DNA of 64,000 nucleotides from JACKJP01 sp050249695 (GTDB lineage: Bacteria > Pseudomonadota > Alphaproteobacteria > Rhizobiales > Tepidamorphaceae). Shown here in pieces: positions 8,746-16,418 of the stretch. Numbering within the stretch: the first letter of the stretch is position 1; each line of letters starts with the position of its first letter. Under the pieces are notes generated by a model. It saw nothing but the letters and a program-made list of their open reading frames with translations, had not been told where the DNA came from and searched no databases. The stretch spans positions 62,001 through 126,000 of the forward strand of contig JBFWQA010000002.1 of assembly GCA_050249695.1 (NCBI GenBank), read 5' to 3'. The translations under genes and the position numbers were made by a program.

Positions 8746-8799
8746 CCAATTCGCCTCCCCGCAGGCCGCGCTTGCGATGGCGCCTCGAACCGGCCGGCC

Positions 8800-10089
8800 T
8801 CAGAACCTGCGAATGGCCTGAAACGCGACGCTCACCGCGTCGGCATCGATCGCATTCGCAGAAGGCGCCGCGACGCCATAGCGAACTCTCGTATAACCCA
8901 GATCCAGGCCGATTTCGATCTTGTCGGCCGGCTGCCAGAACAGACTCCCCAGTAGCTGAAGGACTTCAACGTCCGCCGCGCCAGGCGGCACCGCCGCAAG
9001 CGCCGTGCCGGCCGTCGTCTCGGGGCGGGCGCGCGCAAAGGCCGCGGCAATACTGGCCTTGAGGTCCGGTCCGACCGCGTAGGATGCGCCCAGCATCACC
9101 ATCCATTCGTCGGCCGCGCCGCCGATGCGTCCGCCTGGAACGCTCGAATCCCACACCACGTCGCCAAGGCCCAGCGAGGAGTGCGCATTGAAACCGTGCG
9201 CGTAATACGTCATGGCGAGCAGATTGAGCTTTTCGGTCAGCACGATGTTTGCCGCCGCATCGAGGCGCCAGCCGATGCTGCGGTCGGCGGCGCCGCCCGC
9301 CATGGCATACACATTCTGCCGCAGGCCGCCGGCAAGCTTGGCCGAACCCCAATCGCCCTCTATCACAAGGGCGGCGACCATAGCGGGGATTTCATCGCGT
9401 TCCGGCCTTCCCGTTGCAGGCGGGGCCAGCGGCGCGCCGCTCGCGGTCGCCCGCGCCGACAACCAGTTTGCCACATAGTCTCCCCGCTGCGCGTAGGCGG
9501 GATCCTCCAAGGCCACGGCGGCCGTCAGGCCGTCACCCAGCGATCGGGTGTAACGCAATTGAATGAGACGCCGATAAGGATCGGCGAGGAAGCCGTAAAA
9601 TTCCGTCGCCCCGGGCACTGCCGGAGGGTGCGCGGTCAATCTCGTCGTCTTGCCGAAGGTCCAGTTGCCGAACTGGATGAAGGCATGGCGCAGCCTGAAG
9701 GCGGCGCCGGTCGCGGCATTCGCGTCCTCCGCCTGCATTTCGATGAAGGTGCGCAGCGTACCGTATTCGGTCTGTTGGCGGGCGTCGAAGCCCAGACGCG
9801 CTTGGGCATGCAGGCTCAGCGTATCGCCGGTCGTGTGGACGGTTTGGGCGGCGACACTGTCCCAACCGTAGGACGGCCACCCGCCCAGGCCCGTCACATT
9901 GTCGGACGCCAACCCCGCATAGGCACCAACGTAACCGGATATCCTGACGCAGATATCGGTGCCAGGCACTGCGACAAAGCCAGCGATATCGCAGGCCCCG
10001 GCGCTGGAATCGCGAAGCATCGGCGCCGCCTTGGCGCCGGTACCGACAACCTGCAGGGTGATAACGGACAGCGCGATGAGCTTGCGCAT
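8800..10089 (-). CDS. Porin, divergent member of the tandem array (porin 1)
   Basis: A 429-residue outer-membrane porin (alphaproteobacterial Porin_2 type). Signal peptide: MRKLIALSVITLQVVGTGAKA. The mature chain keeps the family hallmarks: CDIAGFVAVPGTDICVRISG near the N-terminus, the long-range IQFGNWTFGKTTRL motif, and a C-terminal aromatic residue (AIRRF) for Bam recognition. It lacks the ADMPKAPAREPVYR segment shared by the other five genes and its loops differ widely, so it is the most diverged copy. Start chosen at the ATG of the signal peptide; the longer frame upstream is not signal-like. It is the promoter-distal gene of the array. Confidence 0.85.
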   Translation of the reverse strand: MRKLIALSVITLQVVGTGAKAAPMLRDSSAGACDIAGFVAVPGTDICVRISGYVGAYAGLASDNVTGLGGWPSYGWDSVAAQTVHTTGDTLSLHAQARLGFDARQQTEYGTLRTFIEMQAEDANAATGAAFRLRHAFIQFGNWTFGKTTRLTAHPPAVPGATEFYGFLADPYRRLIQLRYTRSLGDGLTAAVALEDPAYAQRGDYVANWLSARATASGAPLAPPATGRPERDEIPAMVAALVIEGDWGSAKLAGGLRQNVYAMAGGAADRSIGWRLDAAANIVLTEKLNLLAMTYYAHGFNAHSSLGLGDVVWDSSVPGGRIGGAADEWMVMLGASYAVGPDLKASIAAAFARARPETTAGTALAAVPPGAADVEVLQLLGSLFWQPADKIEIGLDLGYTRVRYGVAAPSANAIDADAVSVAFQAIRRF

Positions 10090-10189
10090 GAAAAACGGCC
10101 CCGTTCCCGACTCTAAGAGCCCAACGCGGCCGGCGCGACTTGGTTCATCGCAAAGGGCGGGTTCACCTCTCTGCCGAAATTGCAAGAAG

Positions 10190-10211
10190 CCCCGGCGGGT
10201 TGCCGCCGGAG
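10190..10211 (-). terminator. Probable terminator of porin 2
   Basis: Inverted repeat CCGGCGG-GTTG-CCGCCGG at 10192-10209, followed on the minus strand by a mixed T-rich run. It is the same stem core as the terminators after porins 3, 5 and 6 but with a poorer T tract. Confidence 0.55.
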
Positions 10212-10236
10212 CTCCGAACACACTGCCTTTTTACGA

Positions 10237-11487
10237 TCAGAACTTCCGGGTGGCCTGAAAAGCCACGGAGAACGCGTTGAAGTCTACGGGCACGCCGTAG
10301 TCAACATCCGTATAGGCGACCTCAACGCCGAGATCGAGATTCTTCACGGGCTTCCAGAAGACGCTGCCGACGACCTGGAACACCTCGACACCGTTCATGT
10401 CGGGGGTGCCCAAAAGACCCGTGCCGACAAGCGAGCCGGGTTCGGCATCCGCGAAGGCGGCCGAGAGGTTGACTGTCACGTCGGATGATACATCAAACGC
10501 GACGCCGATCATGGCCATCCATTCCTCGACATTGTCGGCGATGAGAACACCGGCAGCGTTGGAAATGATGTCGCCGATGGCCAGTGAGGAGTGAGCGTTG
10601 AAGCCGTCCGAATAATAGGCACGGGCCAGCAGGGTGACGGCGGAGGTCACCTTGATGTTGGCGCCGGCATCGATGCGCCAGCCGATTTCGCGATCGGCCA
10701 CGAACGTGCCGAGCGGCAGGGCCGCGTAGACGTTTTGCCGGACGCCGGCCGCAACCTGTGCCGAACCCCAGGAGCCGCTGAAAGCCAGGGCGGCGACAAT
10801 CGCCGGCATTTCGTCGCGTTCCTGCCCCATGAAAGGCGGCGCCGCCAGGAACACCGCAAGATCGCCGGCCTGGTTGAAGGCCGGGTCTTCCAGCGCGACG
10901 GCCAGCGTCATGCCATTGCCGAGCGGCATCGTGTAGCGGACCTGCACGGAACGGCCATAGGGATCGCCGATATGCGTTATGAATTCGGTCTTGGCCGGTG
11001 CCGAGGCGCCATGCGCGAACAGTGTGTCGGTCTTGCCGAAGGTCCAGTTGCCGAACTGGATGAAGGCATGACGGAGGTTGAAGGGCCCTCCGGTCGAGGC
11101 ATTGGTGTCTTCCGCCTGCATCTCGATGAAGGCGCGTACGATGCCATATTCGGTCGTGGTCCGCGCATCGAAGTTCAACCGCGCCTGGGCGTGCATCACG
11201 AAGGTGTCGCCCGTGGTGTGGAAGGTGTTGTTAGGTCCGATGTCATCCCAGGCATAGTTGCGGCTGGCTCCAAGGCCGGAGACGTTGTCGCTCGCGGCGC
11301 CGGCCCAGAAGCGGGCGAAGCCGCCGACCTTGAAACAGATGTCGGTGCCCGGCAGTTCGATGAAGCCGGTGATGTCACAACGATAGACAGGCTCGCGCGC
11401 CGGTGCCTTCGGCATGTCGGCGGCCTGCGCCCCGGTGGCGACAAGCAGCGCCGCCGTACCGAGAAGAAGATTATAGTTACGGGTCAT
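10237..11487 (-). CDS. Porin 2 (alphaproteobacterial Porin_2 family)
   Basis: A 416-residue outer-membrane porin. Signal peptide MTRNYNLLLGTAALLVATGAQA, mature start ADMPKAPAREPVYR, then CDITGFIELPGTDICFKVGG, the conserved strand HAFIQFGNWTFGKTDTLF and a C-terminal FQATRKF. The start is the ATG at 11487; the frame extends upstream without a signal peptide. The protein should form a beta-barrel trimer for passive entry of small hydrophilic solutes. Loops differ from porins 3-6, mostly after the FGKTDTLFAHGA region and in the last third. It has its own upstream dyad at 11649-11666 and its own terminator, so it is probably monocistronic. Confidence 0.9.
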   Translation of the reverse strand: MTRNYNLLLGTAALLVATGAQAADMPKAPAREPVYRCDITGFIELPGTDICFKVGGFARFWAGAASDNVSGLGASRNYAWDDIGPNNTFHTTGDTFVMHAQARLNFDARTTTEYGIVRAFIEMQAEDTNASTGGPFNLRHAFIQFGNWTFGKTDTLFAHGASAPAKTEFITHIGDPYGRSVQVRYTMPLGNGMTLAVALEDPAFNQAGDLAVFLAAPPFMGQERDEMPAIVAALAFSGSWGSAQVAAGVRQNVYAALPLGTFVADREIGWRIDAGANIKVTSAVTLLARAYYSDGFNAHSSLAIGDIISNAAGVLIADNVEEWMAMIGVAFDVSSDVTVNLSAAFADAEPGSLVGTGLLGTPDMNGVEVFQVVGSVFWKPVKNLDLGVEVAYTDVDYGVPVDFNAFSVAFQATRKF

Positions 11488-11567
11488 GGGATGCCCCCTT
11501 CTTGAGAATTGACGAACCGAGAAGGCCATGACCGGCGCAACTCGATGGCGCCATAGGCAGGGCGTTG

Positions 11568-11635
11568 TGTGACAGGTTCTTGAAGGCTGGATTGCGGGAC
11601 GGTGTTTTCGGGCAGAATACGATATGTGACAGGTT
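11568..11635. repeat. Direct repeat TGTGACAGGTT upstream of porin 2
   Basis: The 11-mer TGTGACAGGTT occurs at 11568-11578 and again at 11625-11635, 57 bp apart, inside the porin 2 upstream region. It may be a tandem operator; nothing else identifies it. Confidence 0.4.
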
Positions 11636-11648
11636 ATCGGGTCGAGCC

Positions 11649-11666
11649 TGTCGCATATTCGCCACA
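11649..11666 (-). promoter_or_regulatory. Porin dyad, copy for porin 2 (degenerate)
   Basis: TGTCGC-N6-GCCACA, 162 bp upstream of the porin 2 start. It is a weaker version of the TGTTGC-N6-GCAACA dyad that stands at a similar distance in front of porins 3, 4, 5 and 6. Confidence 0.4.
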
Positions 11667-11701
11667 GCCGGCGGCCGGGCTGGCATCCCGGCGCCCGGAC
11701 A

Positions 11702-11731
11702 AACGAAAACCCCGGCGGTTGCCCGCCGGGG
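11702..11731 (-). terminator. Rho-independent terminator of porin 3
   Basis: Stem CCCCGGCGG / CCGCCGGGG with TTGC loop at 11710-11731; on the minus strand it is followed by TTTTCGTTT. It lies 27 bp after the porin 3 stop. Nearly identical to the porin 5 terminator. Confidence 0.9.
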
Positions 11732-11758
11732 TCCTGGATCGGGGAAGGCCGAAAAGCC

Positions 11759-13027
11759 TCAGAAGCTGCGGGTCGCCTGGAAGGCCAGCGAGAAGGCATC
11801 GAAGCTGATGCCCGGCGCGAAGGCGTTCACGATGCCGTAGTTGACATCGGTATAGGCAACCTCAACACCCAGTTCGAGATTGTTGACCGGACGCCAGAAG
11901 ACGTTGCCGACGACCTGAAACACGTCCACCGACAGCCATGCGGTCGGGATCGGGATCGGCGAGGAGCCCGGCTCGGCTTCGGCATAGGCGGCCGAAACCG
12001 ACGCCGTCATGTCCGGACGGAAGGCGAAGGACAGGCCGCCCATGACCATCCATTCCTCGACATTGTCGAGAATGAGGGTGCCGGTGATGTCGGTGATCAC
12101 GTCGCCGGTCGCCAGTGAGGAATGGCCGTTGAAGCCATCCGAATAGTAGGCACGGGCGAGCAGCGCGATCGTCGAGGTCAGGTTGATGTTCGCGCCCGCG
12201 TCGACACGCCAGCCGATCTCACGATCGGCCACCGCCGTGCCGAGAGGGGTCTGTGCATAGACGTTCTGCCGAACACCCGCGGCGACCTGGGCGGAGCCCC
12301 AGGATCCGTCGAAGGCCAGCGCCGCGATCACGGCCGGCATCTCGTCGCGTTCCTGCGCAAGACCGATCGGCGCGCCGACCAGGTTGTTGAAGAACTCGCC
12401 AGCCTGCTGATAGGCCGGATCTTCCAGCGCGACGGCCAGCGTCATGCCGTTGCCCAGCGGCATCGTGTAGCGGACCTGGACCGAGCGGCCATAGGGATCG
12501 CCGATATGGGTCAGCAGGTCGGTATAGGCCGGGGCCGATGCGCCATGGGCGAACAGCGTGTCCGTCTTACCAAAGGTCCAGTTGCCGAACTGGATGAAGG
12601 CGTGGCGCAGGTTGAAGGCACCGCCGGTCGAGGCGTTGTTGTCTTCGGCCTGCATCTCGATGAAGGCGCGCAGAATGCCGTACTCGGTCGAGGTACGCGC
12701 ATCGAAGTTCAGGCGCGCCTGGGCGTGCATGACGAACGTATCGCCCGTCGTGTGCGTACCGTTCGGGCCGATCGCGAACCAGCCGACCGGACCGACGCCG
12801 CCACCGGCGAGACCATTCACATTGTCTTCGGCAACGCCGGCATAGAAGCGCGCATGGCCGCCGACCTTGAAGCAGATGTCGGTGCCCGGCAGTTCGATGA
12901 AGCCGGTGATGTCGCAGCGATAGACAGGCTCGCGGGCCGGTGCCTTCGGCATGTCCGCAGCCTGCGCCCCGGTCACCAGCAGCGCGGCCGCCGATCCCAG
13001 GAGGAGAGCTTTCTTGTTGATCGTCAT
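11759..13027 (-). CDS. Porin 3 (shares a 569-bp identical tract with porin 5)
   Basis: A 422-residue outer-membrane porin: signal peptide MTINKKALLLGSAAALLVTG with cleavage after AQA, mature ADMPKAPAREPVYR, then CDITGFIELPGTDICFKVGG and the C-terminal FQATRSF. Codons from the signal peptide end to about residue 210 are base-for-base identical to porin 5 (12396-12964 against 15471-16039), while the middle differs, for example in the loop AGEFFNNLVGAPIGLAQERD where porin 5 has a shorter one. The last 40 or so bases of coding sequence and the terminator are again almost the same. This mosaic pattern points to recent duplication or gene conversion. Confidence 0.9.
   Translation of the reverse strand: MTINKKALLLGSAAALLVTGAQAADMPKAPAREPVYRCDITGFIELPGTDICFKVGGHARFYAGVAEDNVNGLAGGGVGPVGWFAIGPNGTHTTGDTFVMHAQARLNFDARTSTEYGILRAFIEMQAEDNNASTGGAFNLRHAFIQFGNWTFGKTDTLFAHGASAPAYTDLLTHIGDPYGRSVQVRYTMPLGNGMTLAVALEDPAYQQAGEFFNNLVGAPIGLAQERDEMPAVIAALAFDGSWGSAQVAAGVRQNVYAQTPLGTAVADREIGWRVDAGANINLTSTIALLARAYYSDGFNGHSSLATGDVITDITGTLILDNVEEWMVMGGLSFAFRPDMTASVSAAYAEAEPGSSPIPIPTAWLSVDVFQVVGNVFWRPVNNLELGVEVAYTDVNYGIVNAFAPGISFDAFSLAFQATRSF
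12396..12964 (-). repeat. Identical tract shared by porins 3 and 5, copy A
   Basis: These 569 bases match 15471-16039 without a difference that I could find by line-by-line comparison; the two copies are offset by exactly 3075 bp. The first mismatch beyond the tract is C at 12965 against A at 16040. Confidence 0.85.
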
Positions 13028-13179
13028 GATGACGCCCCTCTTCAATCTCGTTTTACCCCGCGAGCACCCGGACAAACCCGGCGCCAGCAGCAACTGAGAA
13101 AAGTTCTCCGGCGAACTAACGCATCGTGCAATCGGAAAAAGGCATACGGGACACTTTTGGTCACACTTTCTCGATGAAC

Positions 13180-13197
13180 TGTTGCGCAATCGTCACA
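13180..13197 (-). promoter_or_regulatory. Porin dyad, copy for porin 3
   Basis: TGTTGC-N6-GTCACA, 153 bp upstream of the porin 3 start. One base in the right arm departs from the perfect dyad seen before porins 4 and 5. Confidence 0.5.
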
Positions 13198-13304
13198 GAA
13201 GGGTTGCCAGACTGACGAATGACGAAGCGTAATGCCTGACAATTAGGCAACAGCTTCGTAGCCGCCTTCGCGATCCGCGGGGGCCTGCACAGGTGAAATG
13301 AACT

Positions 13305-14582
13305 CTAAAAACTCCTGGTGGCCTGAACGGCCACGGAGAAAGCATCGCCGTCGAGCGGACCGGTGAAGAAACCATAGTCCACATCCGAATAGGCCACCTC
13401 GACGCCCAGTTCGAAATTGTTGACCGGCCTCCAGAAGACGTTGCCGACGGCCTGCAGGACATTGACCCCCCACATGGAAGGCGTGCCGAGAAGACCGGTG
13501 CCGAAGAGCGAACCTGCTTCCGATTGCGCATAGGCGAGCGAAACCGAGGCGGCGACATCGGGCGTCACGGCAAAGGAAACGCCGCCCATGACCATCCACT
13601 CCTCGACATTGTCGGCAATCGTCAGACCTGTCGCGGACGATATGATGTCGCCGAGAAAGAGCGACGAATGAGCGTTGAAGCCGTCCGAATAATAGGCCCG
13701 GGCGAGCAGAGAGATCGACGAACTCACGTCGATGCTGGCACCCGCATCGACGCGCCAGCCGATCTCACGATCCGCGATCGTGCCGGGAACGAACACACCG
13801 GGCGCAACCGCGTTGCGATAGACGTTCCGGCGGGCACCGGCGGCCACCTGCGCGGAGCCCCAGGATCCGCTGAAGCCCAATGCTGCGACAATGGCGGGCG
13901 CCTCGTCGCGTTCCTGCATCATGAAGGGCGGCGTGCCCAGAAAGACAGCCAGATCTCCGGCCGGCTGATAGGCGGGATCTTCCAGCGCCAGGGCCAGCGT
14001 CATGCCGTTGCCGAGGGGCATTGTGTAGCGGACCTGCACGGAGCGGCCATAGGGGTCGCCCACATGCGTGATGAAGTCGGTATAGGCCGGGGCGGATGCG
14101 CCATGCGCGAACAGCGTATCCGTCTTGCCGAAGGTCCATTTGCCGAACTGGATGAAGGCGTGACGCAGGTTGAACGGCCCGCCGGTGGACGCGTTGGTGT
14201 CTTCCGCCTGCATCTCGATGAAGGCGCGCAGAACGCCGTATTCGGTCGTGGTGCGCGCGTCGAAGTTCAGCCGCGCCTGGGCGTGCATCAGGAACGTGTC
14301 GCCCGTCGTGTGCGTGGCGTTGCCGCCAATGTTGCCCCAGAAATAGCCGGGATTGGCACCGATGCCGACGACATTGTCGGATGCAGCACCGGCGTAGAAG
14401 CGCGCGAAACCGCCGATCTTGAAACAGATATCGGTGCCCGGCAGTTCGATGAAGCCGGTGATGTCGCAGCGGTAGACGGGTTCGCGCGCCGGCGCCTTCG
14501 GCATGTCGGCAGCTTGCGCCCCGGTTGCCGCGAGGAGCGCAACGGCCGATCCCAGGAAGATGCCCTTACCGTCAATCGCCAT
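13305..14582 (-). CDS. Porin 4
   Basis: A 425-residue outer-membrane porin. Signal peptide from MAIDGKGIFLGSAVALLAATG, cleavage after AQA, mature ADMPKAPAREPVYR and CDITGFIELPGTDICFKIGG; conserved HAFIQFGKWTFGKTDTLF (Lys replaces the usual Asn) and C-terminal VQATRSF. An ATG six codons upstream (14600) is a possible alternative start. Its final third carries the loop GSLFGTGLLGTPSMWGVNVL, closely like GSLVGTGLLGTPDMNGVEV in porin 2, showing these two share a segment not found in porin 3. No clear hairpin terminator was seen between its stop and the porin 3 upstream region. Confidence 0.9.
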   Translation of the reverse strand: MAIDGKGIFLGSAVALLAATGAQAADMPKAPAREPVYRCDITGFIELPGTDICFKIGGFARFYAGAASDNVVGIGANPGYFWGNIGGNATHTTGDTFLMHAQARLNFDARTTTEYGVLRAFIEMQAEDTNASTGGPFNLRHAFIQFGKWTFGKTDTLFAHGASAPAYTDFITHVGDPYGRSVQVRYTMPLGNGMTLALALEDPAYQPAGDLAVFLGTPPFMMQERDEAPAIVAALGFSGSWGSAQVAAGARRNVYRNAVAPGVFVPGTIADREIGWRVDAGASIDVSSSISLLARAYYSDGFNAHSSLFLGDIISSATGLTIADNVEEWMVMGGVSFAVTPDVAASVSLAYAQSEAGSLFGTGLLGTPSMWGVNVLQAVGNVFWRPVNNFELGVEVAYSDVDYGFFTGPLDGDAFSVAVQATRSF

Positions 14583-14740
14583 CAGGAAGCCCTTTGACAT
14601 TTCCTGCGCAGCCTCGCGAAAGGCATCAGGACGAGCCCTGCCGCCAAAAAGAGTTTGAATGTAGTTGTTCGGCGAATTTCGCAATTACGCAAGAATTAGC
14701 TCAGGCCCTCGGCGCTGGCGCAACGGTTTTCCGCAAAAGC

Positions 14741-14758
14741 TGTTGCACGCGGGCAACA
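14741..14758 (-). promoter_or_regulatory. Porin dyad, copy for porin 4
   Basis: Perfect TGTTGC-N6-GCAACA, 159 bp upstream of the porin 4 start and between that gene and the porin 5 terminator. Confidence 0.55.
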
Positions 14759-14792
14759 AAGTGGCTGGCGGCGGCATGCCGGCGCCCGGACA

Positions 14793-14822
14793 AACGAAAA
14801 CCCCGGCGGTTGCCCGCCGGGG
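14793..14822 (-). terminator. Rho-independent terminator of porin 5
   Basis: Stem CCCCGGCGG / CCGCCGGGG with TTGC loop at 14801-14822, followed on the minus strand by TTTTCGTTTG. It lies 27 bp after the porin 5 stop, inside a 119-bp block nearly identical to the porin 3 terminator block. Confidence 0.9.
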
Positions 14823-14848
14823 TCTGGATCGGGGAAGGCCGAAAAGCC

Positions 14849-16099
14849 TCAGAAGCTGCGGGTCGCCTGGAAGGCCAGCGAGATGGCATCGCCATCGGCC
14901 GCACCGTAGAACACGCCGTAGTCGACGTCGGTGTAGGCCACTTCGACACCCAGCTCGAGATTGTTAACCGGACGCCAGAAGATGTTGCCGACAACCTGGA
15001 GGGCTTCGACGCTGTAGACCGAAGGCGTGCCGATCAGGCCGGTGCCGACCGTCGAACCCATCGTGGATTCCGCGTAGGCAGCCGAGACCGAGGCCGTCAT
15101 GTCCGGACGGAAGGCGAAGGACAGGCCGGCCATGACCATCCATTCCTCGACATTGTCGGCAATCAGGGTAGCTGTTGCATTCGACATGATGTCGCCGAGG
15201 AAGAGCGACGAATGGGCGTTGAAGCCGTCCGAATAGTAGGCACGGGCGAGCAGCGCGATCGTCGAGGTCAGATTGATGTTCGCGCCCGCGTCGACACGCC
15301 AGCCGAACTCACGATCGGCAATGCCACCGCCAGAGTAGACGTTCTGACGGGCGCCGGCCGCGACCTGCGCCGAACCCCAGGAGCCGTCGAACGCCAAGGC
15401 GGCGATAACGGCCGGCATCTCGTCGCGTTCCTGGAACATGAAGGGCGGGGTGCCGAGGAACACCGCCATGTCGCCAGCCTGCTGATAGGCCGGATCTTCC
15501 AGCGCGACGGCCAGCGTCATGCCGTTGCCCAGCGGCATCGTGTAGCGGACCTGGACCGAGCGGCCATAGGGATCGCCGATATGGGTCAGCAGGTCGGTAT
15601 AGGCCGGGGCCGATGCGCCATGGGCGAACAGCGTGTCCGTCTTACCAAAGGTCCAGTTGCCGAACTGGATGAAGGCGTGGCGCAGGTTGAAGGCACCGCC
15701 GGTCGAGGCGTTGTTGTCTTCGGCCTGCATCTCGATGAAGGCGCGCAGAATGCCGTACTCGGTCGAGGTACGCGCATCGAAGTTCAGGCGCGCCTGGGCG
15801 TGCATGACGAACGTATCGCCCGTCGTGTGCGTACCGTTCGGGCCGATCGCGAACCAGCCGACCGGACCGACGCCGCCACCGGCGAGACCATTCACATTGT
15901 CTTCGGCAACGCCGGCATAGAAGCGCGCATGGCCGCCGACCTTGAAGCAGATGTCGGTGCCCGGCAGTTCGATGAAGCCGGTGATGTCGCAGCGATAGAC
16001 AGGCTCGCGGGCCGGTGCCTTCGGCATGTCCGCAGCCTGAGCCCCGGTCACCAGCAGCGCGGCCGCCGATCCCAGGAGGAGTGTTTTCTTGTTGATCAT
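14849..16099 (-). CDS. Porin 5
   Basis: A 416-residue outer-membrane porin: MINKKTLLLGSAAALLVTG signal peptide with cleavage after AQA, mature ADMPKAPAREPVYR, CDITGFIELPGTDICFKVGG, IQFGNWTFGKTDTLF, C-terminal FQATRSF. The first half is identical in DNA to porin 3; the central loop MAVFLGTPPFMFQERDEMPA instead resembles porin 4 (FLGTPPFMMQERDEAPA), so this gene looks like a chimera of its neighbours. ATG 16099 is preceded by GGCATCC rather than a strong Shine-Dalgarno, with an AGGATG element on the coding strand close by. Confidence 0.9.
   Translation of the reverse strand: MINKKTLLLGSAAALLVTGAQAADMPKAPAREPVYRCDITGFIELPGTDICFKVGGHARFYAGVAEDNVNGLAGGGVGPVGWFAIGPNGTHTTGDTFVMHAQARLNFDARTSTEYGILRAFIEMQAEDNNASTGGAFNLRHAFIQFGNWTFGKTDTLFAHGASAPAYTDLLTHIGDPYGRSVQVRYTMPLGNGMTLAVALEDPAYQQAGDMAVFLGTPPFMFQERDEMPAVIAALAFDGSWGSAQVAAGARQNVYSGGGIADREFGWRVDAGANINLTSTIALLARAYYSDGFNAHSSLFLGDIMSNATATLIADNVEEWMVMAGLSFAFRPDMTASVSAAYAESTMGSTVGTGLIGTPSVYSVEALQVVGNIFWRPVNNLELGVEVAYTDVDYGVFYGAADGDAISLAFQATRSF
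15471..16039 (-). repeat. Identical tract shared by porins 3 and 5, copy B
   Basis: Second copy of the 569-bp identical tract (partner 12396-12964). It covers the coding region from the end of the signal peptide to the strand after the central conserved FGKTDTLF motif. Confidence 0.85.
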
Positions 16100-16255
16100 C
16101 TAAGGATGCCTCGTTCTTTCTGGTTTAACCCCGTTTGCGCCGGAAGGAAGAATCACCCCGCCACACGAGAGCCGCAGCCTTTGTGCGATGCACCGGGTTT
16201 TGTGACAAGCAGATTACGGATATCCCGGTCGGTCGGTGACGATTTCTCGGCATTC

Positions 16256-16273
16256 TGTTGCGAAGGCGCAACA
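16256..16273 (-). promoter_or_regulatory. Porin dyad, copy for porin 5
   Basis: Perfect TGTTGC-N6-GCAACA whose inner bases extend the arms to TGTTGCG / CGCAACA. It stands 157 bp upstream of the porin 5 start. Confidence 0.55.
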
Positions 16274-16347
16274 GGCCCATTCGCGCAATTGCCGAATCCT
16301 TGGGCAAAGCGCCTAAAATCAGGCATATCGGCATTCATATTTCGGTA

Positions 16348-16380
16348 ACGAAAAACCCCGGCGGTTGCCCGCCGGGGTTT
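16348..16380 (-). terminator. Rho-independent terminator of porin 6
   Basis: Twelve-base-pair stem AAACCCCGGCGG / CCGCCGGGGTTT around TTGC at 16353-16380, followed on the minus strand by further T-rich sequence. The stem core is the same as in the porin 3 and 5 terminators. Confidence 0.9.
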
Positions 16381-16418
16381 CGCGATCCCGATCCCGGGAT
16401 CGAACGGATCAAACCGCC

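Larger units (their letters stand above)
16100..16418. other. Intergenic region between porins 5 and 6
   Basis: This 319-bp gap holds the porin 5 upstream region with its dyad (16256-16273) and the porin 6 terminator (16348-16380). I see no gene in it; the short frames present are not conserved-looking. Confidence 0.6.
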
